The notes beneath the pieces were generated by a model. That model was not told the DNA's origin. It saw only the letters and a list, made by a program, of their open reading frames with translations, and did no database searches. Source: Chloranthus sessilifolius (Eukaryota; Streptophyta; Magnoliopsida; Chloranthales; Chloranthaceae). From it: a DNA stretch of 64,000 bases. Where the stretch lies: NCBI GenBank assembly GCA_021018995.1, contig CM037588.1, positions 137,203,725 to 137,267,724 on the forward strand. The letters are read 5' to 3'. The number at the start of each line of letters is the position of its first letter. Position 1 is the stretch's first letter. A program made the translations under genes and the position numbers. Of this stretch, positions 10,967-22,019 are shown in pieces.

Positions 10967-12391
10967 TTATGGTGCTGAAATACATGGATTCTCAGGATCT
11001 GCTTCTGTGGTACTAGGCAATGTAGTTGCCTCTGTTGAAGGGTGCAAAACAGGCACTGTTGGTGAATCCAAAGTAGGGTCATACAGACTGGTTTGGTCTG
11101 TAACTGGTATTCTGTCCCCATATATTCTCACTGACACTGGAAAGCTGCTCTTTGTCTTTTCAAGGGGTGGAGTAGAAGTACTCACACCTTCTTCCATTAC
11201 CACTGCTTCAGTAGCCTCAAATTCTTCCGTCTGTTCTATGGCAGTTTCTAACTGTACTTGGGTGGTTTCTAATTTGGATAAGACTTCCTTTGGTAGTGCC
11301 AAAATAGGGATCCTTTGTTTATTCGTGGCACTTAAAGTTCTGCAGTAGGTCTGAGGTGTCAGGCTCTCGTTATTACGAGACAATGCTTTTTCCTTGGGAT
11401 CAATACAATATCTCACAGTTACCAACATATTTGCAATTAACCCACCAAAGGGTAGATATAATTTGTTTGTTTGATATTTCTTTTGAAGTAACTTCTCCCT
11501 CACCGTGTTCATTACCTTCAAAAGGTAAGAAGGAATAACAAACCAATAGCGGTTTGCCATGAGGTATAAGTCTTTTGCAAAAAGGGCTCTTCGCTGGGTC
11601 CCATGTCTCGTGGGGTAAACAGTTTTGTGGATTAAAACATCGAAAAAGTGAAGGGATAAGTTCCATTCCTCTAACTCTTTGCGCAGAAAAAATGATTTAT
11701 CATTTGGTGATTTGCCTAGCAAATCTGTGGCCATTTGAATAAAATCTGGCATGGTCTCGAGTGAAGGTCTAAGGATATTCGCTTCAGGAGTGCCAGAGGA
11801 CAGCCCATGTCTTTCCAGAGGTGCATTCATCACCCCAACAACCATTATTTTTGTAATCAAAATTGGAAATCCATCAATGGTTGTTGACAGAGTTGGGACT
11901 GGTCCCTTACTGCTATTGCTCATATTTGCATAAAATAGTTTTACCAATCTAGGGTAGACTTGAGTAACTTCAGGCTCTAGAAAATAGTGGAGCCCTGTAT
12001 CCTTAAAATACTTTATTGCCTCTCCCCCCCATTTCCAGTTTTTCCAAGGCATCAATGTCCATTGCAACCTCAGCTCCCACGATGGTTGCTTTATCGTAGT
12101 AGGGAGTTTATCCGTTGGTGTATCAGAGGACGCTGACTTTTTGCCTTTATCTAATTTATGTCTCCTTTTTGGGTCAGATACAAAATCTTTCTCAGTTGTG
12201 TCTGTAGGACCTTCTCTGATAACTACCCCTAAAGATTTGATTTTCTTCTTGGGAGGGCCTGTTGCTTTTGATTTAGCTTTAATGGTAACAGACCGTGCAA
12301 TACGATGAATGATTAGGGTGGTATCAGAATTGTTACCTTCCTCATCTTCCTCGTCTTCCCTCTGTTTGTTTGCCATTACTCTTTTCTGCAA
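10967..12391 (-). CDS. extra ORF with putative plant transposon protein domain, 474 aa
   Basis: The longest open frame in the window. Residues ~1-95 are basic and acidic low-complexity sequence (EDEEDEEGNNSD, KAKSKATGPPKKKIKS) that could serve nuclear import. Residues ~130-330 resemble the plant-specific domain often labelled putative plant transposon protein: an early FLEPEV..VRLVKLFYANM-type block, a helical middle, then RRALFAKDLYLMANRYWFVI and KLYLPFGGLIANML. The tail is Ser/Thr/Pro-rich. It lies in the sense direction of the Athila-like element, downstream of gag and in place of pol/env. Proteins of this family are found beside many Athila/Tat elements, and their role is unknown. Staying open for 474 codons in an element whose gag is broken is notable. 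Whether it is expressed cannot be told here. Confidence 0.7.
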   Translation of the reverse strand: MQKRVMANKQREDEEDEEGNNSDTTLIIHRIARSVTIKAKSKATGPPKKKIKSLGVVIREGPTDTTEKDFVSDPKRRHKLDKGKKSASSDTPTDKLPTTIKQPSWELRLQWTLMPWKNWKWGGEAIKYFKDTGLHYFLEPEVTQVYPRLVKLFYANMSNSSKGPVPTLSTTIDGFPILITKIMVVGVMNAPLERHGLSSGTPEANILRPSLETMPDFIQMATDLLGKSPNDKSFFLRKELEEWNLSLHFFDVLIHKTVYPTRHGTQRRALFAKDLYLMANRYWFVIPSYLLKVMNTVREKLLQKKYQTNKLYLPFGGLIANMLVTVRYCIDPKEKALSRNNESLTPQTYCRTLSATNKQRIPILALPKEVLSKLETTQVQLETAIEQTEEFEATEAVVMEEGVSTSTPPLEKTKSSFPVSVRIYGDRIPVTDQTSLYDPTLDSPTVPVLHPSTEATTLPSTTEADPENPCISAP

Positions 12392-13066
12392 AAGTTAATC
12401 AACACTATTAATCAAACTTTAAATACCAAGCATTGAATATACAACTCATGTAAATACCTTTTCATTTAAAAATCGTTCCCTTACCTTGTTGACGATTGAA
12501 ACCCTAATTTGAATTTATGCGATAAAATGCTTGTAAGGTTCTCTCAGAATAATACGGAAGGCAAAAGGGGATATTTACGAAAATGTATGGTTGGATTGGG
12601 TAACAGAACGGTTAAGATTACGGGGGATTTGAAAAAGAGAGGGAAGCTTAGGAGAGAAAAATGGAAGGGTTTTAAAAATGGGACCGATATATTCCCTTTT
12701 TAAGAATATATGGGTCCTGTTTTCAGCGATGACATGTTAAGCCTGCCATTACTCAAATTTACCCAGAAGTAGGTTGATTCTAGCCTTTAATGAGTTAAGA
12801 ATCACAATCACTGCGTTTCTGTTTAGACACACTCACGATCAATCATAAATCCATACAATTGTTCGTTATAACAGATAGTAAGTATAAATTACGATCTATC
12901 GTTTTTCAACGATTTAGGTTGTAATATGATACTTTAAAGAGAAAAAGAAAATAAGTGAAGTAGTCTACATATTTTACAATTGGTGCTAAGGATGAATCGA
13001 TAGCTCGACAATCCATGGGGTCTTTTAATTTGTATTATGGGGAGCAACTGTCTCCCTCAGGAAAGC
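12392..13066 (-). other. spacer between gag and extra ORF where pol would lie
   Basis: About 675 bases with no protease, RT, RNase H or integrase motif in any frame. An autonomous Athila element would carry roughly 3-4 kb of pol between gag and the extra ORF. Confidence 0.6.
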
Positions 13067-14340
13067 TTAGCCTCTAGGATTATTTACAGGCTGCGTAAGT
13101 AATTGGCCACTTTCTCTCATTGCCACTTGCGAAGTTAGTTGTCTAATCTGGCTTTTCAACTTTGTGATGGACTGAGTATATGAATGAAGGGTATGAGAGA
13201 ATTGAGCAAGTTGGTGTAAATCTTTTGAATGTTGGTGTGACTGTTGTTGCAAATCTTGAAGGATTTGAACAATCGTAGCATCATACATATTGCCCCGTGG
13301 TCTAATCTGGGGTTGTGCCGCTTGTATTTGAGGTCTCTGGTGGAAAACTTGGGTCTGGAGAAATTGGGCTGCGCAGCTATTGGTGTTAGTTGTGCTCCCG
13401 CAGTGGAACCATAGTTAAATCCTGGATGATTTCTCCATGACGGATTGTAGGTATTTCTGTAATCTCCCCTCTGAAAATCCATTACTTGTTCCGTTTCTAC
13501 CATTTCTTGGTATTATGGCGCAACAGGGTTTTCAGTATATGTGTGAGTCTGACAATTGGAATGGTTTGTCTCGGGTCTATCCAGAGTGTTTGGGTTAGAA
13601 TTCATAAGTGTGACAATTTTCTGCTCAAGGGCTAAACTTTTGCACTCATGTTGTCCTCAGCTTTCACTTTGTCCTTATTGATCTCATAAATCTCTCCTCT
13701 TGTGAGCGGGGTATGACGAGCAATATCTGGATCAGTCTGCAGTGAAGCCTGTTTTTGCTTTGAAGTATTGGCCAGTTTCTCCAATAAATTCTAGGTCTGC
13801 TGACCATTTTGAGCCATGAAGGCTCCTCCACTTACGACATCGACTGTGGACTGGTTAGTCTCAGTCAATCCTTGGTAGAAACTCTGTGCTATAGACCAAT
13901 TTGGCACCTCGTGATGAGGGCATTTTCGTAGCAAATCCTTCATCCGTTGCCAACTCTCATGAAATAATTATTCGGGCTTTTTCCTGTAGCCTTGAATTGC
14001 TTGGCGAATTTGGTTTGTTCTACCAATTGGAAAGTATTCGCCCAAAAATTTAGACTGTAAATCTTCCCAAGTGGTTATACTTCTGGCAGGTAGTGAAATT
14101 AATCATGCCTTGGCCCTATCTTTGAGAGAGAACGGGAACAGACGCAGTCTTATGACTTCTTTGTTGGTTGTGGTCTGCAACATTGTGCAAAGTTCTATGA
14201 AGTCCCTCAGATATTGGTAGGGATCTTCCTTATCAAGCCTATGAAAAGTCGGTAGAGTTTGAAGTGTGTGGGGCTTAATTTCATAGTTTTGATCTTCAGC
14301 TGCCTCTGGTATAACTATACAAGAGGATTCGGTCAATGCT
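13067..14340 (-). pseudogene. gag of Athila-like element, frameshifted
   Basis: Reading leftward from 14336: FHRLDKEDPYQYLRDFIELC and EVIRLRLFPFSLKDRAKA, the core of the plant retrotransposon gag domain. Next, in another frame near 13930-13800, AQSFYQGL and SGGAFMAQNG, the usual second gag block. Finally (13503-13380) YRNTYNPSWRNHPGFNYGS, the Athila-type C-terminal motif. Gag would form the particle shell. The frame is broken in several places, though the domains remain in order. No zinc knuckle is seen. The PBS lies about 400 bases upstream, a normal leader length. Confidence 0.8.
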
Positions 14341-14743
14341 ATAGGGCTAAAATACGCTTCAATTGAAGTTCGTCAACTATGATTTGAGGATCTCTTGCAG
14401 AGAATCGGCTTAGTGCGAGTTTGCGCAGGAGAGTCCACTCAATTTTTGAGTCGTATTTAAAATAGCCTAGACTTCTAGACGGGGTATGATGCATACACCA
14501 GGAAAAAAAAATTTGTATATATATTCTTTTTATAATTTTTATTTTAGAAGAGCAGTGAGAGTGAACAAATCTAAGCCTCTAACTTCTCTGATCAGGAAAA
14601 GTTGAAACTTTGATTTGCTTATTCCGAATAAACCTGCACAAGAGTAAGAAGTGATCAAAGAAAAATAAAAAGAGAAAGATAAATATTTGTTTATAAAAGA
14701 ATAAAAATATTAGATAAAAATAGAAATAAAGATAAATTTCGCT

Positions 14744-14761
14744 TCCCCGATAACGGCGCCA
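14744..14761 (-). promoter_or_regulatory. primer binding site, tRNA-Asp type
   Basis: On the minus strand TGGCGCCGTTATCGGGGA begins 6 bases after the 5' LTR. It matches the complement of the plant tRNA-Asp 3' end at 16 of 18 positions (GC to AT change in the middle). tRNA-Asp priming is typical of Athila elements. Confidence 0.85.
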
Positions 14762-14767
14762 AAAACA

Positions 14768-16317
14768 TGATCGGCTTATTTTATATATTATATTAAATTC
14801 AAGTCTTAATCTATTGCAAGTGCACAATGGAAATCATAGTACTAGCATTGAATCGTTCTCACGAGGAAGTTTGTTTATCTATTTATTTCTTCTATTTAAA
14901 TCCTTATTTTAAAAACTTCTATTTATTTTTAAGATCTAATCTGCTGGAAAAAATTTAAATAAAAGAATTTGTTTTAATCTAAAGTGTATAAAATAAATTT
15001 AAATCCTCCTTCTTCTGATTGAGGTCGTCAATCCCAATCTTCAGCTATCGAATATTTATGAAAATAAATAGTACTGTTACACCATATCTCTAGTTTCCTA
15101 GCATTGGTCGTCAATCAATTCTAAGATCCCGTCAATACATATTTAATCTAATCAACAACTTCCTAAAATCTGGGCGTCAATCAAACTTTAAAAAACTGAA
15201 GATGGAAAAGTAAAAATCGTTACACTAATCTGCAAATTCTAACCTGAGTCGTCAATTCAAATTAAAACTTGGAGATGTTTATAAAGCAGAGAATAAAAGA
15301 AAATAAAATATAAATTATAAAGCAAAGTAAAATATATTCTTTACCCCTTAGCTGCAGTCGTCAATTGCTCCTGAGAAACTACATATATCTATACTAATCT
15401 TCAGCACTCAATTGCAGTCGTCAATTGCTGTTGAGAAACCTTTGATATTTAATCTAATCTAACTATTTTACACTACTGATCGGAAGAAAATCCAACCTCA
15501 GGCGTCAATTGATACTGAAATTCTTTGATGCTTATTCCTATGTCGAGCCCTCTTATTTATAGATCATAAGGGGTCGGTTTACAAAGACTTCTAATTCTAA
15601 TAAAAGAAACTACTAAAGATAAAAGTATCATAATATAACTCTAATTCCTAATTTTATTCTTCATTGCTTTCTTTAGTTGATGCGCTTCTGGATTATTCTC
15701 TTTTATTTTAGCAACCGAGATTTCTTAAGAGCTTATCTTCATCAATCTTCTCAGATCCGTGATTCACCAAACTTCTAATTTCAGAGATACTTTAATTCAG
15801 TACATGGCAGTGATAACTCTCACGTGATCAGTAGCAGTAACAGTAAATCAGAAAACTTATATTTTTGGAAATCGTAGATAACAAATTCTTCTATTATAAA
15901 TTCTTTGGAAAATCGTAAATCACGATTTTCTCTTCTTTTATGGCTTTCATACTGGACGATTTTCTATTCACGATTCCTTGCCTTTCTCTTATGTATTGTC
16001 TTTACTCTTTTATCGTTTATGAAGAATCGTCTTTTTAAGGAATCGTAAAATTACGATTTTTTATTTCTTTCTTCTTTTTACTTCAACAGTAGTGCAAAAT
16101 CGTACGATTTCTCAGTTTTCTTGTATTGGCGAATCATCTTTACACGCTCAATCGTCATTCTTACTGTTGTTTGAGTTGACTTTGATGAATATTAACACTT
16201 AGACTCTCTTTTACTATTTATCTTTAATATCTGCACATCAGAAACTTATTAGTAGCAAACTAAAGTCTAACATCACTAAGTTAATGGTGACAAAATGGTA
16301 AACTATGTGACTGATCA
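14768..16317 (-). repeat. 5' LTR of Athila-like element (1550 bp)
   Basis: Direct partner of 6153-7693. A minus-strand TATAAATA lies at 15554-15561 (complement of TATTTATA), a plausible promoter. Palindromic AATCGT...ACGATT motifs cluster at about 15870-16150. The LTR ends are TGATC/GATCA. Confidence 0.93.
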
Positions 16318-17460
16318 CGAGTGTCTCTATAAACAGTCATATAATAATATCCTGTTAAGACACCTAACTGAAAGTAAAGCAGCCAATATCATGAAAGAAA
16401 TCCATAAAGGAGTATGCAGGGCCCACATCAATGGGCACATGCTCGCCAAGAAGATCCTACGGCAAGGGTATTTTTGGACCACCATGGAGACTGACTGTTA
16501 CAAGCATGTTCAAAAGTGCTATAAAGGCCAAGAACACTCCAGTCTGATACATGCTCCAGCCATAGATCTACACATCATAACCACTCCTTGGCCATTCGCC
16601 ACATAGGGCCTCGACGTCGTCGAAAAAGTCAATCTGAAAGCTTCAAATGGGCATCAGTTCATCTTGGTTGCCATTAAGCATTTCACCAAATGGGTTGAAG
16701 CAGCATCTCACATAAATATTACGGCCAGTCATGTCAAGAAGTTCATCAAGAACAACATCGTTTGTCGATTCGGCATGCCCAAGGATATCATCACAGATAA
16801 TGACACCAATTTCGTAAACAAGCGTATCAATGTCTTATGCGAGCAGTACAAAATCAAACATCATCGCTCGTCACCAAATAGGCCGTAAACCAATGGGGCC
16901 ATCGAAGCTGCCAACAAGACCCTCGTCCGAATCCTTGAGAAAATGATCGTTACCTACCAAGATTAGATTGAAATGTTTTCTTTTGCATTATGAGTCTATT
17001 GAACATCGATCCGTACCGCTACAGGGGCAACACCATTCTCCCTTATGTATGGAATCGAGGTTGTGCTACCAGTTGAGGTTGAAGTGTCTTCACTCCGTAT
17101 CCTCATTGAATCTAATCTACCAGAAGCCGAGAGAGAGAGAGAGAGAGATCCCGCTTCTAACAATTAAGCCTGATCGATAAAAAAAGACTTCAGGCTTTGT
17201 GTCATACTCAGGTCTATCAAGGGCGAATCGCACGCGCTTACAGTAAACGTGTTTGCATTCGAGATTTGAAAGTGGATGATACTGTACTCAAGAAAATCCC
17301 CCTTCTCTCCACGCTGACTCGAGAGGAAAATTCAAACCCAACTAGGAAGGACTTTATGTCATCCGAGAGGTACTTCTGGGGTATGCGCTCCGCCTTGCCA
17401 CTATGGACGAGGATCACTTTCCTGAGTTGATCAACACTGGATACGCACGTTGATTCTACT
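16318..17460 (+). pseudogene. integrase of Tat element
   Basis: Resumes in the frame cut at 6152. Residues GHMLAKKILRQGYFW and TDCYKHVQKC (zinc-binding region; the second Cys of the usual CPxC pair is lost, CYKG), then the catalytic core: VAIKHFTKWVEAA, GMPKDIITDNDTNF and HHRSSPNRP with a stop where QTNG should start (16886-16888), and GAIEAANKTL. ATGATPFSLMYG and VLPVEV follow in another frame, then the C-terminal SH3-like part (RIARAYSKRV, DTVLKKI). Integrase would insert element cDNA. A GA microsatellite at 17127-17148 interrupts the C-terminal region. Several stops and frameshifts disable it. Confidence 0.88.
17127..17148. repeat. (GA)n microsatellite inside integrase remnant
   Basis: A run of GAGAGA about 22 bases long lies after the LPEAE-type codons and shifts the frame of the integrase C-terminus. 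Confidence 0.8.
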
Positions 17461-18930
17461 CCTAGTCTCAGCGGCAAGATAAGTACTGATAAAAATGGAT
17501 ACATGACTGCTTAAGGTTCCTTTAAAAAGAGGTCATCATTTCAAAGTCAAGTAGCCAAAAAGCATCCCTGAATGATCATACCTTTTGCTACACCATTGAG
17601 TCATTGGCCTTTCTTTCATAAACCTCTCCCTAGAAAAGAAGACGAAAAAAGTGTATATACCAAATAAGAAAAGGAGAAAAAAGAGTTATCATCAAATCCC
17701 AAAAAATCAGAAAAGCGAATCCCAAAAAGAGGATGTCTGAAAAAATATATAGAAAAGAAAAGAGATAGAAATACTATGGGACATGTACAGTAAATATTCC
17801 CCAAGGAAGAAGTGTATTACGGCAGTTGGAACCCAATCAAGGAAACCTTTTAACCCGAGAATACCTTCAAAATTCTTAACCTATCCCTTTCAAACCCATG
17901 GCCAAGATACATCACTGAAGAAAGCCCTCTTTAAGGTCTACGAGCAGTCACAGTATCCGTTGAGTCAGTACGACCAAAGCTGAGAGATAACAAGAGAATT
18001 TCACACAGCCGGCTATGACGGAATCGACCCCCATTTTGTGGTATTTGAGAAAGTGAATAAAAAAAAAAAAAAAGAAGATACAAGTTCAAAGCAAAATGGA
18101 CGTAGTGAAAACCAACAAGGGCTCCACGGGTAAAAACAGCGAGCTTGTGTGGGCCAGGTGAAAACATGAAAAGACACCTAGGATAAAAATGCATACCCAC
18201 GAACGTAGTGAAAGCCCGAAAGGGCGCTACGGGTAAAAATGAGGGCAACAACTGGCACGATGAAAACCCGTCTTGGGCGTTGTGAGTAAAAAACATTGAA
18301 AAAGAAAAAAAGAAAGCCCTCGTTTACTCCCTTGGTTATAATTCCGAATTATACGGTCGCCAACTCGGCCGCTCATGTTTGCTCAAATCGGGTTCTGATC
18401 AGGTAGATCTTTAGACCACACCGTCAAACGCATGACCCGAGGTAAGGATAAAAGATTGATTCAATCTAAAGGGTGGGCATTCCGACCTTGGTAAAAATTG
18501 TGAACCTCATTCAGGTCCGACTGCATGAATGAGTTCGACTATGCTAAAAAAGGAACCCATTACTTCGTCTCACTGTTAACACATCACAGAAAAAAGAGAC
18601 AAAAAGAACAAAAAAAATCATCATAAGAAAAAATCTAAAAATCTAAAAAATATATATGTATTTCTACTCCTTTTTATGCCCATGTATATATTTATAGCAT
18701 CGTCCTTCCATCTCAAAATTTAAAAAAAAAAGGAACAAAAAAATCTAAAAATAAAAATAAAAAATATATAAATCATGAAAAATGAAAAAATATTGGTAAA
18801 AGTTTGCTTCTTCTATTAATTAGGATGTATACTAATTATCTATATAAATAAAAAAAGGGACTGATGCTTTCTTGAGAATGTGCAGGAACATCAAATAGTC
18901 CAAAGCCTCGAAGCAGGCAACCTCTCAGCG
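17461..18930 (+). other. 3' non-coding region of Tat element
   Basis: No coding homology. It contains A-rich runs (18059-18074, 18600-18800), the four-unit repeat at 18101-18297, and a purine run near 18850-18860 that may be the PPT. The 3' LTR cannot be delimited without its partner. Confidence 0.5.
18101..18297 (+). repeat. four-unit repeat with GTGAAAACCC...GGGTAAAAA pattern
   Basis: Units start near 18104, 18157, 18208 and 18259 (about 50-bp spacing). Each has (G)TGAAAACC or TGAAAGCCC, a C-rich/G-rich pair, then GGGTAAAAA or GTGAGTAAAAA. The third unit holds a perfect hairpin GCCC-GAAA-GGGC. It lies in the 3' non-coding part of the Tat element. Confidence 0.7.
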
Positions 18931-18933
18931 ATA

Positions 18934-20040
18934 GGGTTGTCAACGGGTCGGGTATCAGCCCAGGCCCCACCCGGATTGGGCCGACTGGGTCGAATTCAGG
19001 CCCAAAATTTTGAGATATTTCATAAATGGGCCGGGCCGTGCTAAGCTCGAATATAAACGGGTTTGGATTCGGGCTTTGATGTGTGAAATAAATGGGCCAT
19101 AATTTATATTAAAATTAACAGGCCAGTAAGCCCGGCCCTATTATATTTACTGTTTTAACCCCACTTATTACCGTTCAATGGATGGATAAGGGGTTAAAAC
19201 TGTAATTTTCCTACTCACTACCCTTTATAACGACACAAATTGGGGCTTCTTTCTCTCATCTCAAATCTCTACCTCCATTTATGCAATCTCCACTCTCCAC
19301 GGCACTCTCTCGGCTATCATTCTCTCAAGTTCTCTATTCTCTCTCGCAGTCGTTGGCACCGCAACCCTCACTTCTCTCTCAAGTTCTCTCTCGCCGGCAC
19401 CACCGCAGCCCTCTCTCGCCGACACCACCGCAACCTTCTCTCGTCGGCACCACCGCAGCTCTCTCAACCGACACCACAACAACCCTCTCAGCTGGTACCA
19501 CTGCAGCCCTCTCTCGCCGGCATCGCAACAGCCCTCCCAGCCTCCCTCTCTGACTGTCTCTTTACCAGTCCCAACCTCTCTCTCTACCCAACCCAACTAG
19601 CCAACCCTCTATCTTTACCAGTCCCAACCTCTCTCTTTACCTAGCCCAACCCTCTCTCTACCAGTCCCAACCTCTCTCTCTCTCCCTACCTAGCCCAACC
19701 GGCCAACACTCTATCTATTCTCTGCCAGTTCCAACCTCTCTCTCTCTACCCAGCCCAACCCTTTCTCTACCAGTCCCAACCTCTTCTTCTCTTTACCTAG
19801 TCCAACTGGCTCACCCTCTATATATTCTCTGCCAGTCCCAACCTCTCTCTCTCTACCCAGCCCATCTATCTCTCTCTATCAGTCCCAACCTCCCTCCCTC
19901 TCTCTCTGTACCCAGCCCAACCCTCTGTCTCTGTCGCCTTGACGCCGATCTGATTAGGCCACGCACCATCATGACGCCACCACGACGCTGCGCACCACCA
20001 CCAACACTATTAGTCCATCACCGTTGCTCTGCCATTCCCC
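18934..20040. mobile_element. hAT-type element end with CT-rich internal DNA, partial
   Basis: The start TAGGGTTGTCAACGGGTCGG is a common plant hAT terminus, followed by GGGCC/GGCCC-rich subterminal repeats and a CT-rich region. No transposase is recognisable. The open frames around 19240-19640 are Ser/Leu/Pro-rich translations of the CT-rich DNA and not credible proteins. The far end was not found. Confidence 0.4.
19556..19935. repeat. CT-rich minisatellite
   Basis: Tandem, imperfect units of about 45-60 bases built from CCAGTCCCAACCTCTCTC and TACCCAGCCCAACC. Around seven units are present. Confidence 0.8.
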
Positions 20041-20135
20041 TAATAAGTTTAATTTTTATTTTATTATTTTATTAGTTTAAAATCAGTGATTGATTTTTTA
20101 TTTAAAGATTAGCTCTATTCACCCACACAGAAACC

Positions 20136-20390
20136 CATTGATTGTTTTAAATTGGATGGTGGAGATCATTTTTCGAAGTTTTTTATTTCATATAACACAC
20201 ATGTCAAGAGTGACCTTAACATCATGCGAAACTCATCACACTCAAATTTGACACTTTTTTTAGTTGTGTGCCGTATGAAATAAAAAACTAACCTTATGAT
20301 GGTGTGCCTATTATCTCATGATCCATCGTCTAAAAGATTGAGACGAAAAAACGATATCCAAAATTAGATTCAACGAGGTCAATATGTTTT
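20136..20390. repeat. foldback MITE copy (GATGGAGATC family)
   Basis: Left arm contains TGGATGGTGGAGATCATTTTT and right arm the complementary ATCTCATGATCCATCGTCT block, around a middle with TTTCATATAACACACATGTC. One member of a family with about ten copies in this window. Confidence 0.6.
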
Positions 20391-20829
20391 AGCGTGGGTG
20401 AACTAAAAAAATTGGCAAGTAAAAAAATACTATAATTTTAAGAAACTTATATTTAAAAAGACTACATACGAAGTGGAGGTGTAAGAAAAGTAAATATCGG
20501 CCATACCCGATCCACATCAACCAATAGTAACGAGTTAAAAGTGAGGGTCATTATCTTTGAAAACGAATATCAGGTTAGGGTCCATCCGAGTAGGTATATA
20601 CCCTGTTTTAATATAGGGTAGAAAATTTGGTCAAATAGGTCAAATATCTATTGGCCTATACCAGGTCATATCAGCCCATATGTATTTGATATAAATCGGA
20701 TAAAATATCCTCTGTAAATATTTATTATTTTTTAATATATTCTTTAAACTTTTAAAATAAAGAAATGATATTAAATATTGGCTTGAAACTCAGCCAACAT
20801 CAATCAGATAGCAATTGAGTGCGCTGGTG
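20391..20829. other. AT-rich DNA, no recognised feature
   Basis: Contains degenerate direct repeats of GGTATA/TACC-type motifs at 20500-20700 but no coding or clear element boundary. Confidence 0.5.
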
Positions 20830-21010
20830 TGCACTATTCTTATTTCTAAATGGACGTAAACCATCCAATCGATAAATTTTAATATAAGCCATCAAAATTA
20901 AGAGCAATCGTTGGTCTTAGAGTGCACAAATTGGATGGTTCGAATCTCCTCAAAAGTGTGATTTTTGGATCCATAGCCCTTCAATTGATGATAAGTTAAA
21001 TGACGGTTAG
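20830..21010. repeat. dispersed repeat, partner at 36690-36880
   Basis: Shares a series of blocks with 36690-36880: AACCATCCAATCGATAAA, TTTTAATATAAGCCATCAAA, CAACGGTTG-like and GGATGGTTCGAATC-like. Probably a non-autonomous DNA element. Confidence 0.5.
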
Positions 21011-21275
21011 ATCATGGCGCACCTATCAGACAGTCAGTGTTTCATTTCCTGTGTCATAGATCCCCAAAATTTTTCCCTTGAATCATGACACACATCACGA
21101 CCAAACATGATTTTAGGGCCTTTTTTGAGAATTTGTGACACGTGTAATAAAAAATCGGCTGTCTAATAGGTGCGCCATAATCTCAAGATCTACTGTGTTG
21201 AAAATTAGGTGAAAACCGTTCACCATCATCTAATTAAAAGGAATCAATGATTTTCAAGGGGTATGAGAAGTGTGA
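21000..21275. repeat. foldback MITE copy (GATGGAGATC family)
   Basis: Arms ATCATGGCGCACCTATCAGAC and TCTAATAGGTGCGCCATAAT are near-perfect reverse complements around a TTTAGGGCC centre. Confidence 0.7.
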
Positions 21276-21369
21276 GAGGTACCCATAAAATTCTTTCTAT
21301 AATTTCCTTTATGAAATCGATACGTATCGTCCACGCATCTATGTACTGGTTTTGAAGCACACTATTAAT

Positions 21370-21778
21370 TAGTGTTGCAAAAAAAAAATTGAAACCTGAA
21401 AATCAAGCTTTCTTAATCTGATCGAAACCGATTGAAAATTGACATCGAACCGATTCGGCCCAGGTTGGGTTCAATTTTAGTAACTAAAAATAAAAAATCG
21501 GCCGGGTAGGGTGAGAAATCGAAAAATAAAATAAAAATCGAAAAATTTTTAAAAATGAAAAAAATATGTAGAAAATCTGAAAATCGAACTGAATCAATGA
21601 AAACGGAAATTGGATTAGATTGATTTTGTTCGGTTTCGGTTTGGGGGGTTGAAAAGTTTGGAAAATTGAAACTGAAATCGAAATGTTTCGGTTATGATTT
21701 GATTTTGCAAAAACCGAACTTAAAACTGGAATTTTGATTTCGATTCGGATGGTTCAGTTAACCGAATCTGCATCCCTA
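21370..21778. mobile_element. hAT-like MITE with CGGTT-rich interior
   Basis: Ends TAGTGTTGCA and, on the other strand, TAGGGATGCA, about 409 bp apart. The flanks are CTATTAAT and CTATCAAC (6 of 8 positions match), compatible with a decayed 8-bp hAT target duplication. The interior is rich in AACCGAAAT/ATTTCGGTT words. Related sequence lies at 28035-28325 and 38868-39053. Confidence 0.6.
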
Positions 21779-22019
21779 CTATCAACTCATCCATTGAGTA
21801 TCGAACTGAATCAATGAAAACGAAAATTGGATTAACTCATTCGTTTAGTATGTCTCAGCCCACACATATTAATGTTAATGTATCGTCCAAAACCAATAAC
21901 CTTAGTCTTATTATACGTATCAGTTTTTATGCTTGGCGATCCGAACGTGGAAACATAGATTTTTACCAAATTAGGGAAGTAATGGTCCCTTTCAGCATTT
22001 ATATATTTTCAAAATTTAT

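Larger units (their letters stand above)
6153..16317 (-). mobile_element. complete Athila-like Ty3/gypsy element lacking pol, TSD CGAGT
   Basis: Two directly repeated LTRs (6153-7693 and 14768-16317), both TGATC...GATCA, enclose about 7.1 kb and are flanked by perfect 5-bp repeats CGAGT (6148-6152, 16318-16322). The element reads on the minus strand: PBS beside the right LTR, gag, an extra ORF, then PPT beside the left LTR. PBS complementary to tRNA-Asp and gag type point to the Athila group. No protease, RT or integrase is present between gag (ends ~13067) and the extra ORF (starts 12391), so it depended on a partner element. LTR divergence looks roughly 8-10% by eye over the first 250 bases. 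It sits inside the Tat element's RNase H-integrase linker. Confidence 0.92.
1..18930 (+). mobile_element. Tat-lineage Ty3/gypsy retrotransposon, degenerate, 5' end outside window
   Basis: The order gag tail, aspartic protease, G-patch, reverse transcriptase, RNase H, second RNase H, integrase is seen on the + strand. A second, plant-type RNase H after the RT-linked one is characteristic of the Tat (Ogre/Retand) group. The 5' LTR lies upstream of the window. The 3' limit is uncertain: a purine run AAAAAAGGGA before TGATGC near 18856-18872 may be the PPT and LTR start, but no partner LTR is available for comparison. The coding part has many stops and frameshifts and is split by two later insertions (2133-4054 and 6153-16317); removing each restores continuous homology across the junction. 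The element is dead and old. Confidence 0.85.

Noticed and set aside
19240..19644. Ser/Leu/Pro-rich open frames
   Set aside because: Translations of a CT-rich minisatellite, open in several frames at once.
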